NCBI GenBank assembly: GCA_037013495.1
Contig: CM072802.1
Span: 61,747,983 to 61,811,982, forward strand
Direction of reading: 5' to 3'
Source of the DNA: Hippophae tibetana
Lineage: Eukaryota > Streptophyta > Magnoliopsida > Rosales > Elaeagnaceae
Length of the DNA: 64,000 bases
Shown: piece after piece, positions 1-10,853 of the stretch
Numbering within the stretch: the stretch's first letter is position 1
Layout of the letters: each line of letters starts with the position of its first letter
Translations under genes and position numbers: made by a program
The notes under the pieces: model-generated
Databases searched by the model: none
What the model was told of the DNA's origin: nothing
The model's input: the letters and a program-made list of their open reading frames with translations, nothing else

Positions 1-215
1 TTAAGGTTTAGAGTTAAATTTATTATTTTTCTAAATAGGGTTTAGCGTTTTGTGATTTGGGATTTGGTTTTTATGGTTTAGGGTCATATTTGTGGGTTAA
101 GGTTTAGGGTTAAAATTATATTTTTTTTTCTAAATAGGATCTAGGGTTTTGGGATTTGGGATTTAGTATCTTGGTTTAAGTTTTAGGACTTTGAGTTTAG
201 GGTTATACTTAGGGT
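1..215 (+). repeat. Telomere-like satellite array
   Basis: Degenerate repeats mix TTTAGGG-type words (tttagggttt, gggatttggg) with a conserved spacer, attatttttctaaat. The period is irregular, roughly 80-110 bp. Plant telomeres are perfect TTTAGGG, so this is an interstitial telomere-derived or telomere-like satellite and not a chromosome end. Confidence 0.85.
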
Positions 216-1112
216 TGGAGTAAAATTGGAAAAACAATTTGATATAAGAATGAAATCTTGATTCCTTAAGTGGGAAAAGGAATTAAGATTACTTCAATTC
301 TAGGATTTGTTTTCATTTTATTCTCACTTTTCAGCTCAACCAAATATAAAATTGGAAGGAATCATTTTTTATTTCATTCCATTCCAGTCAACCAAATGTA
401 GGGTAATGTAATATTACCTTTTCATATACAAAAATATAATAAACATTCTCTATCAAAATATATTCCACCTAATCCAAAACATGTCCCAATATACCGTCAA
501 CCAAGAAATTCTAGCATTTATTCAACAACTTCAACTTTGACATATACCAATTGTCTTTACATAAACTAACAAGATAATATAACTCCAATGAAAAAATCCA
601 AGTCTAAGAAAATGGAGAAATCAATGGATTTTGAGAGGTAGGTGCTACTTGTGATATTGTACTAAAGAATTATGATTCAATATTTTGACTAAGTTTATTT
701 TAGAGTCTCATCATCACCTCTTGTCATTGAGCCATCATCTCCTGTTGTTGAGTAAATATCTCAATATGATAATCCCGAGTTTAAATTTGATTATCGTGGA
801 CATAAAATTTGAACACTTTTGAGAAGGATAACAGAATTAAATCGGAATGGGATTGTGAATATGAATGGAATGGAATCATTTTTTTGCGTTTCACTACTTG
901 AATCAAAAAAGGAATTAGGGTTGTAGTGTTTGATTTACAATTGTAATGGAATGTAAAACACTCTATATTACCTTAATACTAATATATTCTCTAAAATTTA
1001 AATAATATTATTTAATTATTATTTTTTCATTAGAAAAAATATATTATTGAAATTATTATGTTACTAAATAATTATTACTTAAAAATAAAATATATTTTAA
1101 AAACTATTTTTT
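216..1112 (+). repeat. 0.9-kb core inserted in the satellite (core A)
   Basis: A unique-looking AT-rich segment sits between two telomere-like arrays. It recurs at 4498-5418, in truncated form at 6396-6675, and inverted at 19931-20812. It contains words such as ccattccagtcaaccaaa and the near-palindrome ggtaatgtaatattacc, which resemble the ends of plant miniature inverted-repeat elements. No long open frame is present. It could be a non-autonomous DNA transposon or a fixed part of a composite satellite; I do not recognise the family. Confidence 0.6.
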
Positions 1113-1707
1113 TTAAATAGGGTTTAGGTTTATGAGATTTGGACTTTATGATTTAGGGTTTATGGTTATATTTGTGGGTTAAGGTTTAGGGTTAAATTTA
1201 TTATTTATCTAAAGAGGATTCATGGTTGTGGGATTTGGGGTTTAGGGTTTAGGGTTTAAGGTCATATTTGTGGGTTAAGGTTTAGGGTTAAAATTATTAT
1301 TTTTCTAAATAGGGTTTAGGGTTATGGGATTTAGGATTTGGGGTTTAGTGTTTAGGGTTTAGGGTTATATTTGTGGGTTATGGATTAGGGTTAAAATTAT
1401 TATTTTTCTAAATAGGATGTAGGGTTTAGGGTTTAAGTTTATATTTGTGGGTTAATGTTTAGGGTTAAAAGTATTATTTTTCAAAATAGGGTTTAGGTTG
1501 TTAGATTTGGGGTTTACGTTATAGGGTTTAGGGTTATATTTGTGGGTTATGGTTTAGGGTTAAAATTTTATTTTTCTAAATAGAGTTTAGGGTTTCGTGA
1601 TTTTGGATTTGGAGTTTAAGATTTGGGGTTATATTTGTGTGTTTAGATTTAGGGTTTAAATTATTATTTATCTAACTAGGGTTTTCGATTTTAGGATTTA
1701 AGATTTT
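1113..1707 (+). repeat. Telomere-like satellite array
   Basis: About six degenerate repeats of the same type as at 1-215 and in the same orientation. The array ends where the TG of the fossil LTR begins at 1708. Confidence 0.85.
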
Positions 1708-3728
1708 TGTCTCTTTTAGAGAACATAAAATCATGCAAGTATACACGGTCACAAGTAATAATATGATTAAGTAAAATATCGTTCCCACGGAGATTTGTTA
1801 CTAGTGTTCCTTAATACTAAAATTATTTCAACCTGAGTTTATCCATATATTCGATAATTTGATGCAGTTTGATTAACTAGTTTTTATAACAGTTTATAAG
1901 AAAATTCTAGGATTGTAGTTTCACCAAATTAATCCACTTGAACATTTTATTTTTTCTTGATTTATGTTCTCGTATTTTAAGTTGTTAACCAAGAACTCCT
2001 AATTTATCCATATATCTCTTCCGAGCTCCATACAGACACATCTCACTAAAATAATTCATTATATTCCTATGAGAATTAAATTCAACCAGATTTATTAAGT
2101 TCTAAGTTCTCAAATAGTTACACATACAATAAAAGTATATTCCTATCCCTTATATATATACGTTATTTTATAACGAGCAACACACAAAAATGTATTTTCC
2201 AAGTTTATTTAAGTGTCACGTATCAATTAATTAATCTTCCGATAATTAAAAGCATTAAGCATAGATAAAATAAACAACTTAAAACTGTTCCATAAATCAT
2301 TCAAAAATAATTAATTCAAGTTTCATAATTTAAGCTACACTGCAACCCTAGAACAAATAAATTAGTTCATAGCAGAAATTAAAATTACAACACAACAACA
2401 ATCAAACATTTCAGAGAAATAAAATTTAAAAGAAAAAAAGATTAGGAGAAACTCTTTCACGATTCCTCAATGAAAATTAAATTTCTTCCCTTTCCTTGTT
2501 CTTCGTTGTCTTCTTTCTCTCTATTTCCTAAGAAAATACAACATAAAAATTGTTAAATAAAAGTTTCTGCGTATTTTACAACACGTAGAGAGAAACTAAA
2601 ACTTAAGTGAAAAAGTGGAAAAATGCAAAACTAAAAACTAAACTCCAACTTTTTTCTCGCGTCCAAATATATCCCCCTATACAATTTTTTTTTATCAAGA
2701 TACATGTATTGGGGGACAAAAAGACATGGGAGGAATTAAAATAAATAACACGGGTGAAAACCGTTCTGTGTTTTTCTAATTTTTTTTTCTTTAAATGCAT
2801 ACCACGTGTCATCATTTTATTGGCTGCAAGATATGAAGAGACATGTGGCAGACTTTCATTCGGTGGGGAGAATGGGCGCATGGAGAACAGCTGGACTGAG
2901 TCGCACAAGATCTTATCGCGTTGGAAGTGTGCGACAGTTGGCTTCGATACGTGGCGACGCAGAAAGAGGTGGTGAGTGGGTGTCGTTTCTGTGTTTTTAT
3001 TTTAACAAATACATGCCATGTGTCGTCATATGATTCCCTGAAATATTGAGGAAACACGTGGCTGCTTTTTATTCGGTGAAATGCGATGGTGCACTCTGAT
3101 GCGATGAACATCGTCGCACGGGAGTGTAGGCGAGCAGCTCGGTGCGTGACAGCTTGATTCCACGCGGTTAAATCTAAACCTTTCAACTGATCCAACGGTG
3201 AGCGATGCAGCTCGGGAGAAACTTCTGCGCAGTCGACACGTGGGTCCTACTCTGCACGCCAGCCTGCGTGGCAGGTGGGCCCTACTCGGTGCCGAGTCGC
3301 GTGCTTCAGGAATACCGGGTCCACTCTCTTTTGTCGTGTCTTGTTTGCATGCGCCAGATCTTGACCGTTGATTGGACGATCGAACGGTGAGTGTTGGGCA
3401 TTGTGAATGTCACGAGTGGCTCCTTCTACTGCGCAGAAAATTCAACTTTCATTAATTGCATTTTGACCCACAAATTTAATTCAAATTAACTTATAATCTT
3501 TTGATATTTTCAATTTAACCCACTTTTAATTCAAATTAAATTTTAAGCTTTTTATAATTGCAATTAAGTCCCTTTTTATTAAAATTCATTAATTTTCTTG
3601 AAAATATATTTATTAAAAACTAATACTAAATATTAATTTAATTAATTAAAAATTAACTAAAAATGTAAAGAACTAGCAATTATAATTAATAAAATAGACG
3701 AAAATAACAGTATAAAATACAGTTATCA
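1708..3728 (-). mobile_element. Fossil Ty3/gypsy LTR (Athila/Tat-like), copy 1
   Basis: The segment is bounded by TG and CA and is 2021 bp long. Immediately beyond its right edge lies cacccccaaacttaag, the complement of the polypurine tract that precedes the 3' LTR in Athila/Tat-type plant Ty3/gypsy elements, so this is the 3' LTR of a minus-strand element. A GC-richer block at about 2800-3430 holds several cacgtg cores and is probably the promoter part of the LTR. Short open frames here are chance frames. The element is a fossil lacking most of its body; its age cannot be set without a partner LTR. Confidence 0.7.
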
Positions 3729-4497
3729 CACCCCCAAACTTAAGATTTTGCTAACCCTCGAGCAAAAGGCAAGAAATAAAACAAGAATAAATGCTTTTAA
3801 AATAGCGATTTTTAAAATATTTCTTTTTGTTTATTTCAAATAACATAACTCAAAGAAATAAAAGAATTTTATCTAAACGTTGAAATTAATATAAAAGTAT
3901 ATTACATTTTCACAATGAATTTAGTGTGTGTGTGAAGTCTTTTCATATTTTATCACATATAATCCGGATCAGTTTATGCAAATATGAGTGCAATTTATTT
4001 TTAATGAAATCACATATCTCATAAGTTTATTTTTCATTTCTCTCTCCACTAATGTAGACAAACACAAAATCAATAGGACTTTATTAAGCTTGTAATGTAT
4101 GGGTTAGGTAAAGGTAGGATAAAGGATAATATTTAGCTAAAAACTTTTCCTAAACACATCATTTTAGGATTTAAACGAGATACGATCTATCATCACAATA
4201 ACTACTTCCCAATTTGGGATTTAACATCACATACAATACTCATTTTTTTCTTTTTTTCTATTTTTTTTCCTTTTTTTAACAGTATCCTCTCTTTTTTTCC
4301 GATATATCTGCACGTATATATATATTTAGTAGGCTTTTGAAAATGAGATAAAAATATATATATAAACTTTGAGGCTCAAAAGGGGTATACTATGGATAAA
4401 GCATATGAAGGTAGATAGATAGGCTCAAACGATCCAAAGATAGCCTAAATCATTTTCTTAGTTAAATGTTATCTATAATTTCGCCTCGAGAGAAAAT
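3729..4497 (-). mobile_element. Internal 3' remnant of the Athila/Tat-like element
   Basis: Starting at the polypurine tract complement, this AT-rich non-coding stretch matches the type of sequence between the last gene and the 3' LTR in these elements. It contains the complement of the ctcgagg-type motif common just upstream of the tract. It ends where the next satellite core begins. No coding region is visible. Confidence 0.55.
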
Positions 4498-5418
4498 CAG
4501 GGCATAAGGTTTAAGGTTGTACTTGGGGTTTGGGTAAAATTGGAAAAAAAGTTTGAGATAGGAAAGGAAACATGTTTCCTTAAAGGGGGAGAAGGAATTA
4601 TGATTACTTCTATTCTACAAATTGTTCTCATTTTATTCTCACTTTTCAGCCTAACCAAAAATAAAATTGAAAGAAATCAATTCTAATTCAATTCCATTTT
4701 AGTCAACCAAACGTAGGGCAATGTAATATTATCCTTACATATACAAAAATATACTAAATATTCTCTATAAAAATATATTCCACCTAATTCAAAACATGTC
4801 CCAATATACCGTCAACCAAGCAATTCTAGCATTTATTCAAGAACTTCAAGTTTAACATATACCAAATATCTCTAAATAAACTAACAAATTAATATAACAC
4901 CAATAAAAAAATCCAAGTCTAAGAAGATGGAGAAATCAAAAGATTTTGGGAGGTATGTGTTACGTGTGATATTGTACTAAAGAATTATGATGCAATATTT
5001 TTTCCTAAGTGTGTAAGAATCTCATCATCACCTCATGTCATTGAGCCACCATATCCTCTTGTTGGGTAAATATCTCAATACGATGATCCTGAGTTTAAAT
5101 TCGCTAACTGTGGACTTAATTTACGAACACTTTTGACATGGACAACAGATTAGAGTGAATATGGGATTGAGAATAGGAATGGAATGGAAACCTTTTTTGC
5201 GTTTGACCACTAGAATCAAAGAATAAATCATGATTGATATGTTTGGTTTACAATTGCAATAGAATGTAAAAAACTATATATTACCTTAACACTCATATAT
5301 TCTGTAAAATTTAAATAATATTATTTAATTATTATTTTTTCGTTAGACAAAATAAATTATTGAAATTATTATTTTTCTTAATAATTATATCTTAAAAATA
5401 AAATATATTATAAAAATT
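4498..5418 (+). repeat. Satellite core B
   Basis: A diverged second copy of the 0.9-kb core at 216-1112, in the same orientation. It shares the segments around atgtcccaatataccgtcaa and the aataatattatttaattatt end. It lies directly against the retroelement remnant on the left and a satellite array on the right. Confidence 0.65.
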
Positions 5419-6395
5419 ATTATTTTTCATAATAGGGTTTAGTATTTGAAGGTTTGGGATTTGGGATTTGGGGTTTAGTGTTTTGGGATTTTTGTTTCAG
5501 GCTTAGGGTTGAATTTGTCAGTTAAGGTTAAGGTTTAAAATTATTATTTTTCTAACTAGGGTTTAGGATTATGAGATTTTGTGGTTTATGATTTTGGGTT
5601 TATGGTTATATTTGTGGGTTAATGTTTAGGGTTAAAATTATTATTTTTCTAAATAAGGTTTAGGGTTGTGGGATTTTGGATTTGGGGTTTAGGGTTTATG
5701 GTTTAAGGTTATAATTGTGGGTTATGGTTTAGGGTCAAAATTATTATTTTTCTAAATTGGATGTATGGTTTCGGGATTTGGGGTTTAGGGTTTTATTTGT
5801 GGGTTAAGGTTTAGAGTTAAAATTATTATTTTTCTAAATAGGGTATTGGTTATGGGATTTGGGGTTTATGTTATAGGGTTTAGGGTTTAGGTTTTAAGGT
5901 TTTGGATTATGTTTGTGGATTAAGGTTTAGTATTAAAATTATTATTTTTTGTACATAGGGTATAAGGTTTTGAGATTTGGGGTTTACGGTTTACGGTTAT
6001 ATTTATGGGTTAAGGTTTAGGATTAAAACTATTATTTTTCTAAATATGGTTTAGGGTTGTGGGATTTGGGATTTGGGATATTGGATATAAGGTTTAAAGT
6101 TATATTTGTGGGTTAAGGTTTAGGGTTAAAATTATTATTTTTCTAAATAATGTTTAGGGTTTATGGTTAATGATATTGGGTTATGTTTGTGATTTAAGGT
6201 TTAGGGTTAAAATTATTATTTTTCTAAATATGATTTACGATTTTGTGATTTAGGGTTTAGAGTTTAGGGTTATATTTGTGTGTTAAGGTTTAGCGTTAAA
6301 ATTATTACTTTTATAAATAGGGTTTAGGATTTATGGTTTTGGGATTTGGGAATAGGGATTTAGGGAATAAGGCTTAGGGTTTAGGATTGTACTTG
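5419..6395 (+). repeat. Telomere-like satellite array, longest block
   Basis: About ten degenerate repeats of 80-110 bp, each with attatttttctaaat followed by tagggtttagggtt-like words and ggatttggg variants. The regular alternation of a TTTAGGG-rich half and an A/T spacer half shows a true satellite unit rather than scattered telomere hexamers. Confidence 0.85.
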
Positions 6396-6675
6396 GAGTG
6401 AGATTTGTGTAAAATTAGAAAACAAATTAGATGAGAATGAAATCATGATTCCTTAAGGGGGAGAAGGAATTGTGATTACTTCTTTTTTTAGGAATTGATT
6501 TAATTTAATTCTCACTTTTCAGCCCAGCCATATATAAAACTAGATAGAATCAATTCTGATACAATTCCATTCTAGTCAACCAAACATTGGGTAGTGTAAT
6601 ATTACCTTTACATATACAAAAATATACTCCACATTCTCTATCAAAATATTTTCCACCTAATCCAGAACATGTCCC
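6396..6675 (+). repeat. Truncated satellite core C
   Basis: The left third of the core repeat, cut at the word ccca, where it joins 25S rRNA sequence. The corresponding core in copy 2 continues for 150 bp more, so this truncation is a deletion edge and not the natural end. Confidence 0.75.
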
Positions 6676-7296
6676 ACTAATAGGGAACGTGAGCTGGGTT
6701 TAGACTCCTATTGGCAAATCTCCTTGCTATTGTTGTAAAAAAGAGACTCTGGTTTACCATTCTTATTATTTCCCGTTCTCGGGCCAGTATAGTGGATCTT
6801 TCCCATTATGTCCACTACTTCGCCTCTTTGTTGGACTGCCGGCTAGAAAACATCATCGGACGCAATCTAAGAATCCTTTCTATTTTAACTAAATAAAAAT
6901 AGAAAACCGTCATGAGACAGGTTCGTTTTACCCTACTGATGGCAGTGTCGCAATAGTAATTCAACCTAGTACGAGAGGAACCATTGATTCGCACAATTGG
7001 TCATCGCGCTTGGTTGAAAAGCCAGTGACGCGAAGCTACTGTGTGCTGGATTATGACTGAATGCCTCTAAGTCAGAATCCGGGCTAGAAACGATGCGTGT
7101 GCTTACCGCCCGTTTGGTGACCTACAGTAGGGGCCTCGGCCCCAAAAGGCGAGCGCCTTGAAGTGTAATTTCCATCGAGCGGCTGGTAGAATCCTTTGTA
7201 GATGACTTAAATACGTGACGGGGTATTGTAAGTGGTAAAGTGGCCTTGCTGCCACGATTTACTGAGATTCAGCCCTATGTCGCTTTGATTCGTCCC
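6673..7296 (+). pseudogene. 25S rRNA 3' fragment, interrupted (copy 1)
   Basis: From actaatagggaacgtgagct through tagtacgagaggaacc (the sarcin-ricin loop region) to gattcgtcc, this follows the last part of plant 25S rRNA and stops at the mature 3' end. A 202-bp foreign insert at 6706-6907 breaks it. Several substitutions and a shortened variable stretch show relaxed selection. This is a dead rDNA fragment with no 18S, 5.8S or 5' 25S nearby. Confidence 0.92.
6706..6907 (+). other. 202-bp insert of unknown origin inside 25S rRNA
   Basis: The insert splits rRNA between gggtttagac and cgtcatgagac, which are contiguous in normal 25S rRNA. It ends in an A-rich stretch (aactaaataaaaatag). I see no clear target-site duplication, no terminal inverted repeat and no recognisable protein. 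It is too short for a typical group I intron. The same insert is in all three copies, so it predates amplification. Confidence 0.75.
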
Positions 7297-7445
7297 TCCC
7301 CTCCCTTTTTTTATTTTTTCCATACACGTTGGGAGGCTTGTAAAGTGCCCACAAATGCACATACTGATCATTACACGTGAATGACTCATGACTCGTGACG
7401 AAACAAAGACATAACAAGATATCCTTCCCTAATTTTTTTTTAAAT
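7297..7445 (+). other. Sequence just past the 25S 3' end
   Basis: A pyrimidine-rich run (ctcccctccctttttttatt) follows the rRNA 3' end, as in plant intergenic spacers, then about 120 bp of unrecognised sequence. It is probably the start of a rDNA intergenic spacer carried along with the fragment. No promoter or spacer repeats are seen. Confidence 0.4.
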
Positions 7446-7695
7446 AACCCAATTGGTTGGATTTGTGAGGCCGAACAGTACTTCGGATTCATGAACATCA
7501 CACCAGATCAACAGGTGCAGCTGGCTTCCTTCCATCTAGAAGGCATCGCCCTACAATGGCATTGATGGTTGCTTGCAAAGTTTCGTGGACCACTCACCTA
7601 GAGTGAGTTCACCAAGGCGGTGCAACTAAGGTTTGGTCCAACCGACTATGAAGACCCTTCAAAGAACCCAAGGCTAGCACCACCACCATCAACTC
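7446..7695 (+). mobile_element. Fossil Ty3/gypsy gag fragment (copy 1)
   Basis: The translation shows the retrotransposon gag signature, including EAEQYF and a following LEG..LQW type motif, typical of the capsid region of plant Ty3/gypsy elements. It is an isolated, broken piece. It lies upstream of an LTR end at 9656-9942 that could belong to the same element. Confidence 0.65.
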
Positions 7696-9040
7696 TTTTT
7701 CTTAACGTTATGATAAGTTGGTCGTCTGAGATCTTTGAAAATTTTGAAGTTCCAACCATTGGATTCTTCACCTTTGGTGCTTATTATGCTGCCATGGAGT
7801 ACGCAACGAGGGAATCCTAACCTATAGATCTCAAAACCGACGAGAATCTTTTTTCTGGTTTACCCGAAGAAATGGCGATGGCTTATTCAGACACCAAGAT
7901 AAAGCCATGTGGATCAACACCACCTAGGCCTCCAGAACCGACCCATGAATCAAGTTTTTCTCCTTTAGCTGGACTACCTCATAATGGGCTTGGATTTGGG
8001 CCATTATCTGGGTCTATTGTTCCCACCCATAAAGAAAATGCTACTCCAAGTATTAATGTTAGTGTTGGGCCATTATATGGAATTGCTAGTGTTATTGTTA
8101 GGAGGCCCAATTGGTTAAGAGGCTTAATTCGTTGGGGTACCAGATGCGCGGTTTCTCATATCCCTTATGTTTCTGGTTGTGGTACTTACAAGCCTTGTTG
8201 ATGAGGTGCCTAAGGTTTCAACTATCGGAGGTGAAAGAAGAGGCAAAAACTTTCTTCTCTGCTCCTTTCACATTATGAAAGCTAGATTCAAAGGGGTTTC
8301 TGTTTGTTCATAAAAAAATGGCTGATAAGCATCAGCAACCAACTATTATTCAAAAGTTTGTTGGGTAGCTCCATCTGACTTCTGGCAACATGAATGTTTA
8401 GGTCGATACCTTGGGTATAAATTTTTGCTATCAATGTCATGGTAGATTCCAGTTCTAAAAAAGTCGTTGAAGGTTAAGATTCAGTGCCTAAAGCAAGTCA
8501 ACAGGAAACTAAGACTTCGCTGCTTCCTTTAGAGGCCAAGAGTAACCCTAATGTCTTGCACTCTGATCAGGTTTTCGAACCCCATAATGGTTCCCTTAAT
8601 TAATCTCCCTATTTTTCCTCAATTCTCCCTCAACAGGGAGACTCTAGGAACGTTCATCAACAATCACACGGTGTTAACTCACTCAGGGGTAATGGTGAAA
8701 GCAACTACTCTTTTTTTATTGCTCACCTAACCCCTGAAAACTCTAACATTAATACTACTGGAAATGAGCATCCATCATTAGGGAAAGTGGCTATTATGAA
8801 TAATGAATAGTAAGATAAAGTTGATGCTAGACTACCAGATAAGTTAAAGGGTCATCTCCACAACCACAATCCTATTGATGAATTTGCAACACTTTCAGTT
8901 GTTGGTCAAAATAATAGAGCTTTTTGGAGGGATTTTAACAACTGTAAGCATAAAATGTAATCCAATACTTGCGGTTGGTTTTGGGGATTTAGCTCCCGTA
9001 TCCTCAACCATGTCTTTCAAACTATTAGAAAATAGCTTGA
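7696..9040 (+). mobile_element. Possible L1-like (LINE) remnant, copy 1
   Basis: Short open frames at 7872-8201 and around 8875 resemble a plant L1 ORF1: a proline-rich linker followed by scattered cysteines, then words that recall the start of the ORF2 endonuclease region. Stops occur every few hundred bases, including in-frame taa/tag near 8600 and 8810. Recognition rests on style and not on a diagnostic catalytic motif, so the identity is tentative. No reverse transcriptase motif is visible. Confidence 0.3.
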
Positions 9041-9655
9041 TGCAGCATCTTAAGAATAGTAAACGTGACAACATCCTCTCTGATTTCCTTATTGATAGCC
9101 AAACACTAGCTAATGATCAAAGTGGTGCTTTGGTGGGGACAAGGCATGGTCAAAGAAGAAATAATATGTCTGGCATCATGTATTTTGTAATAACAGAGCT
9201 TCAACTAGTTGGTAGTGAAATTGATTTCCAAGAACTCATACTAACAAGCTCTATCAATTTACATCCTTTGCATAGCTATGTTGATCCTTTTACATGCTTA
9301 CATTTGCAAACGAGTGAACATTCATAGACCCAAACATACTAGAAAGGCTTGAAACATGATCCTAACAACCAAGAATTGCTTTGGGTACTTTTCGATGAAT
9401 TAAAAGAGAGACAGGCTAAAATAGTGTAGATCCTGAAATTCAAAACATCCTCTCGAACTCTATCATGAGACAAGCATTGGTCGATTTCTAAGAAAATCCT
9501 AAGTTTGCATAGAAGGAAAAATTCAATGACAGAGTTGATTATAATTGGATTGATAGCCTCAAAGCATATATTAGATATGATAATAAATAATATTGCTTAT
9601 AATTTTACCAAATCATACCCAACTTGAGGACAAAAATTCTAAAAGAGAGAAGAAA
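9041..9655 (+). mobile_element. Decayed retroelement body, unassigned
   Basis: This links the L1-like piece to the LTR at 9656. Its last bases, acttgaggacaaaaattc followed by a purine-rich aaaagagagaagaaa, match the usual end of Ty3/gypsy pol plus polypurine tract. The earlier part is not recognisable. It is broken by many stops. Confidence 0.4.
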
Positions 9656-9942
9656 TGATATGTGCTGATTTGAGTGGCTTAACGCACAGACAAACACACA
9701 TGGACACAGGTCGTTTCACTAGCACAGAGGTGGTTACACGGTGGAGAAGGGGACCACTAGGTCGATAGGGGGATATGCTCATGTTTTCTATTCAAGCACT
9801 TTCTTCTGCCTTCTCCAATCTTCTTGTAAGGCTATATATATATAGCCAATGAGATGGAATACAAAATATCATAATATTATACAAATCAACTTTCATCCTC
9901 ACTGTTTCTTCTTCTTCTATTTCTCTGAAATTACTCATAACA
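9656..9942 (+). mobile_element. Fossil 3' LTR, Ty3/gypsy-like, 287 bp (copy 1)
   Basis: The segment runs from tgatatgtgctg to actcataaca, so it has TG...CA ends and directly follows a purine tract. It contains a TATA-like ctatatatatatag near 9833 and a pyrimidine-rich leader. No matching 5' LTR is present in the unit. It lies about 0.9 kb past the TPS stop codon. Confidence 0.6.
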
Positions 9943-10853
9943 GGAAATGGCTTAAAAACCAGGGGAGAAAAAAAGATTATTCGGAATATTTCTCTGGTTT
10001 TCAGGGTAGGGAAAAGCTGGAAGATGAACTTCCATAAAGGGAACTCAACTCTAAGCAAAAAGAGAGCAATTTCTATAAAACATGCCCGGCTCTTACTTCC
10101 CCCCTTAATGATCGTATATTCCTATATCATTTTTTTTCCTTAAAATTGTTCATTAACTACTTAATTTCCTAAAGATTACAGAAAAAGTACTACGTACAAG
10201 CATGTGAAATGGAGTCCGACAACTGTAGATTGTAGAGAACAAACTTGGAAATTGTTATTATATTTAATTTACAGATTAAAAAAGCAAAGAGACTTATCTG
10301 ATAGTTATCAAATGGTAAAATAAATTCAAGCCACAACACAAAATGAAGCAAAATAGCAATAATACTGTTCAGTTCATGGACATATATATCCGCTCAACAT
10401 ATATGCCCTTGCAATGTCCCCCCTATTTCATGTTTAATGCTAAATTGCAGTGACCTTTGCCCTGCCAAAATACCAAGTATCACAATTCTATTAGATAGGC
10501 TCCGCTCCCTCTAAATGTATTTGATGCAACAATTATTTGTGCATTTCTTCCCCCATTCTGTGGTTGCTTCATGAATCAATGAGTAATAAGTTAGCTATTT
10601 ACCGTTAGATGCCTGAGTTGACGAAGGTGATGCATAAGTATGTGACCTGCCGTAGGAAAACAACTAGTGTCATTAGTCTTCTGAATTGCTGTAACCTGGA
10701 AATTATCCTTGCCGATGATGTTTAATGGGTTGCATTGTAGTTCTCTCAAAAGTAAATGGCTGAAAAAACATCTTTGTCTTCAATCACAACCCAGTATGGA
10801 ATTGTGTTTAGATCACTTCGATCTTTAAACTATGAAAGCAACCAAGGAGGATT
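9943..10853 (-). other. TPS 3' flank and likely 3' UTR (copy 1)
   Basis: No coding region. The part nearest 10853 should hold the TPS 3' UTR, read on the minus strand. A transcript end cannot be fixed because several tttatt-like complements of AATAAA are spread over the AT-rich sequence. The distal part near 9943 touches the fossil LTR. Confidence 0.5.

Noticed and set aside
2603-3390. Overlapping small frames on both strands in the GC-richer LTR block
   Set aside because: No family resemblance, strong mutual overlap, and position inside a fossil LTR with stable ends.
5419-6395. True telomere or chromosome end
   Set aside because: Repeats are degenerate, have a long A/T spacer, occur in both orientations and are embedded between other elements.
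6711-6896. 61-residue frame in the rRNA insert
   Set aside because: It has no recognisable domain, spans almost the whole 202-bp insert by chance, and starts five bases inside it with no promoter or context.
6673-7296. Functional 25S rRNA gene
   Set aside because: Only the 3' end is present, it is interrupted, carries many substitutions, and has no 18S, 5.8S or promoter.
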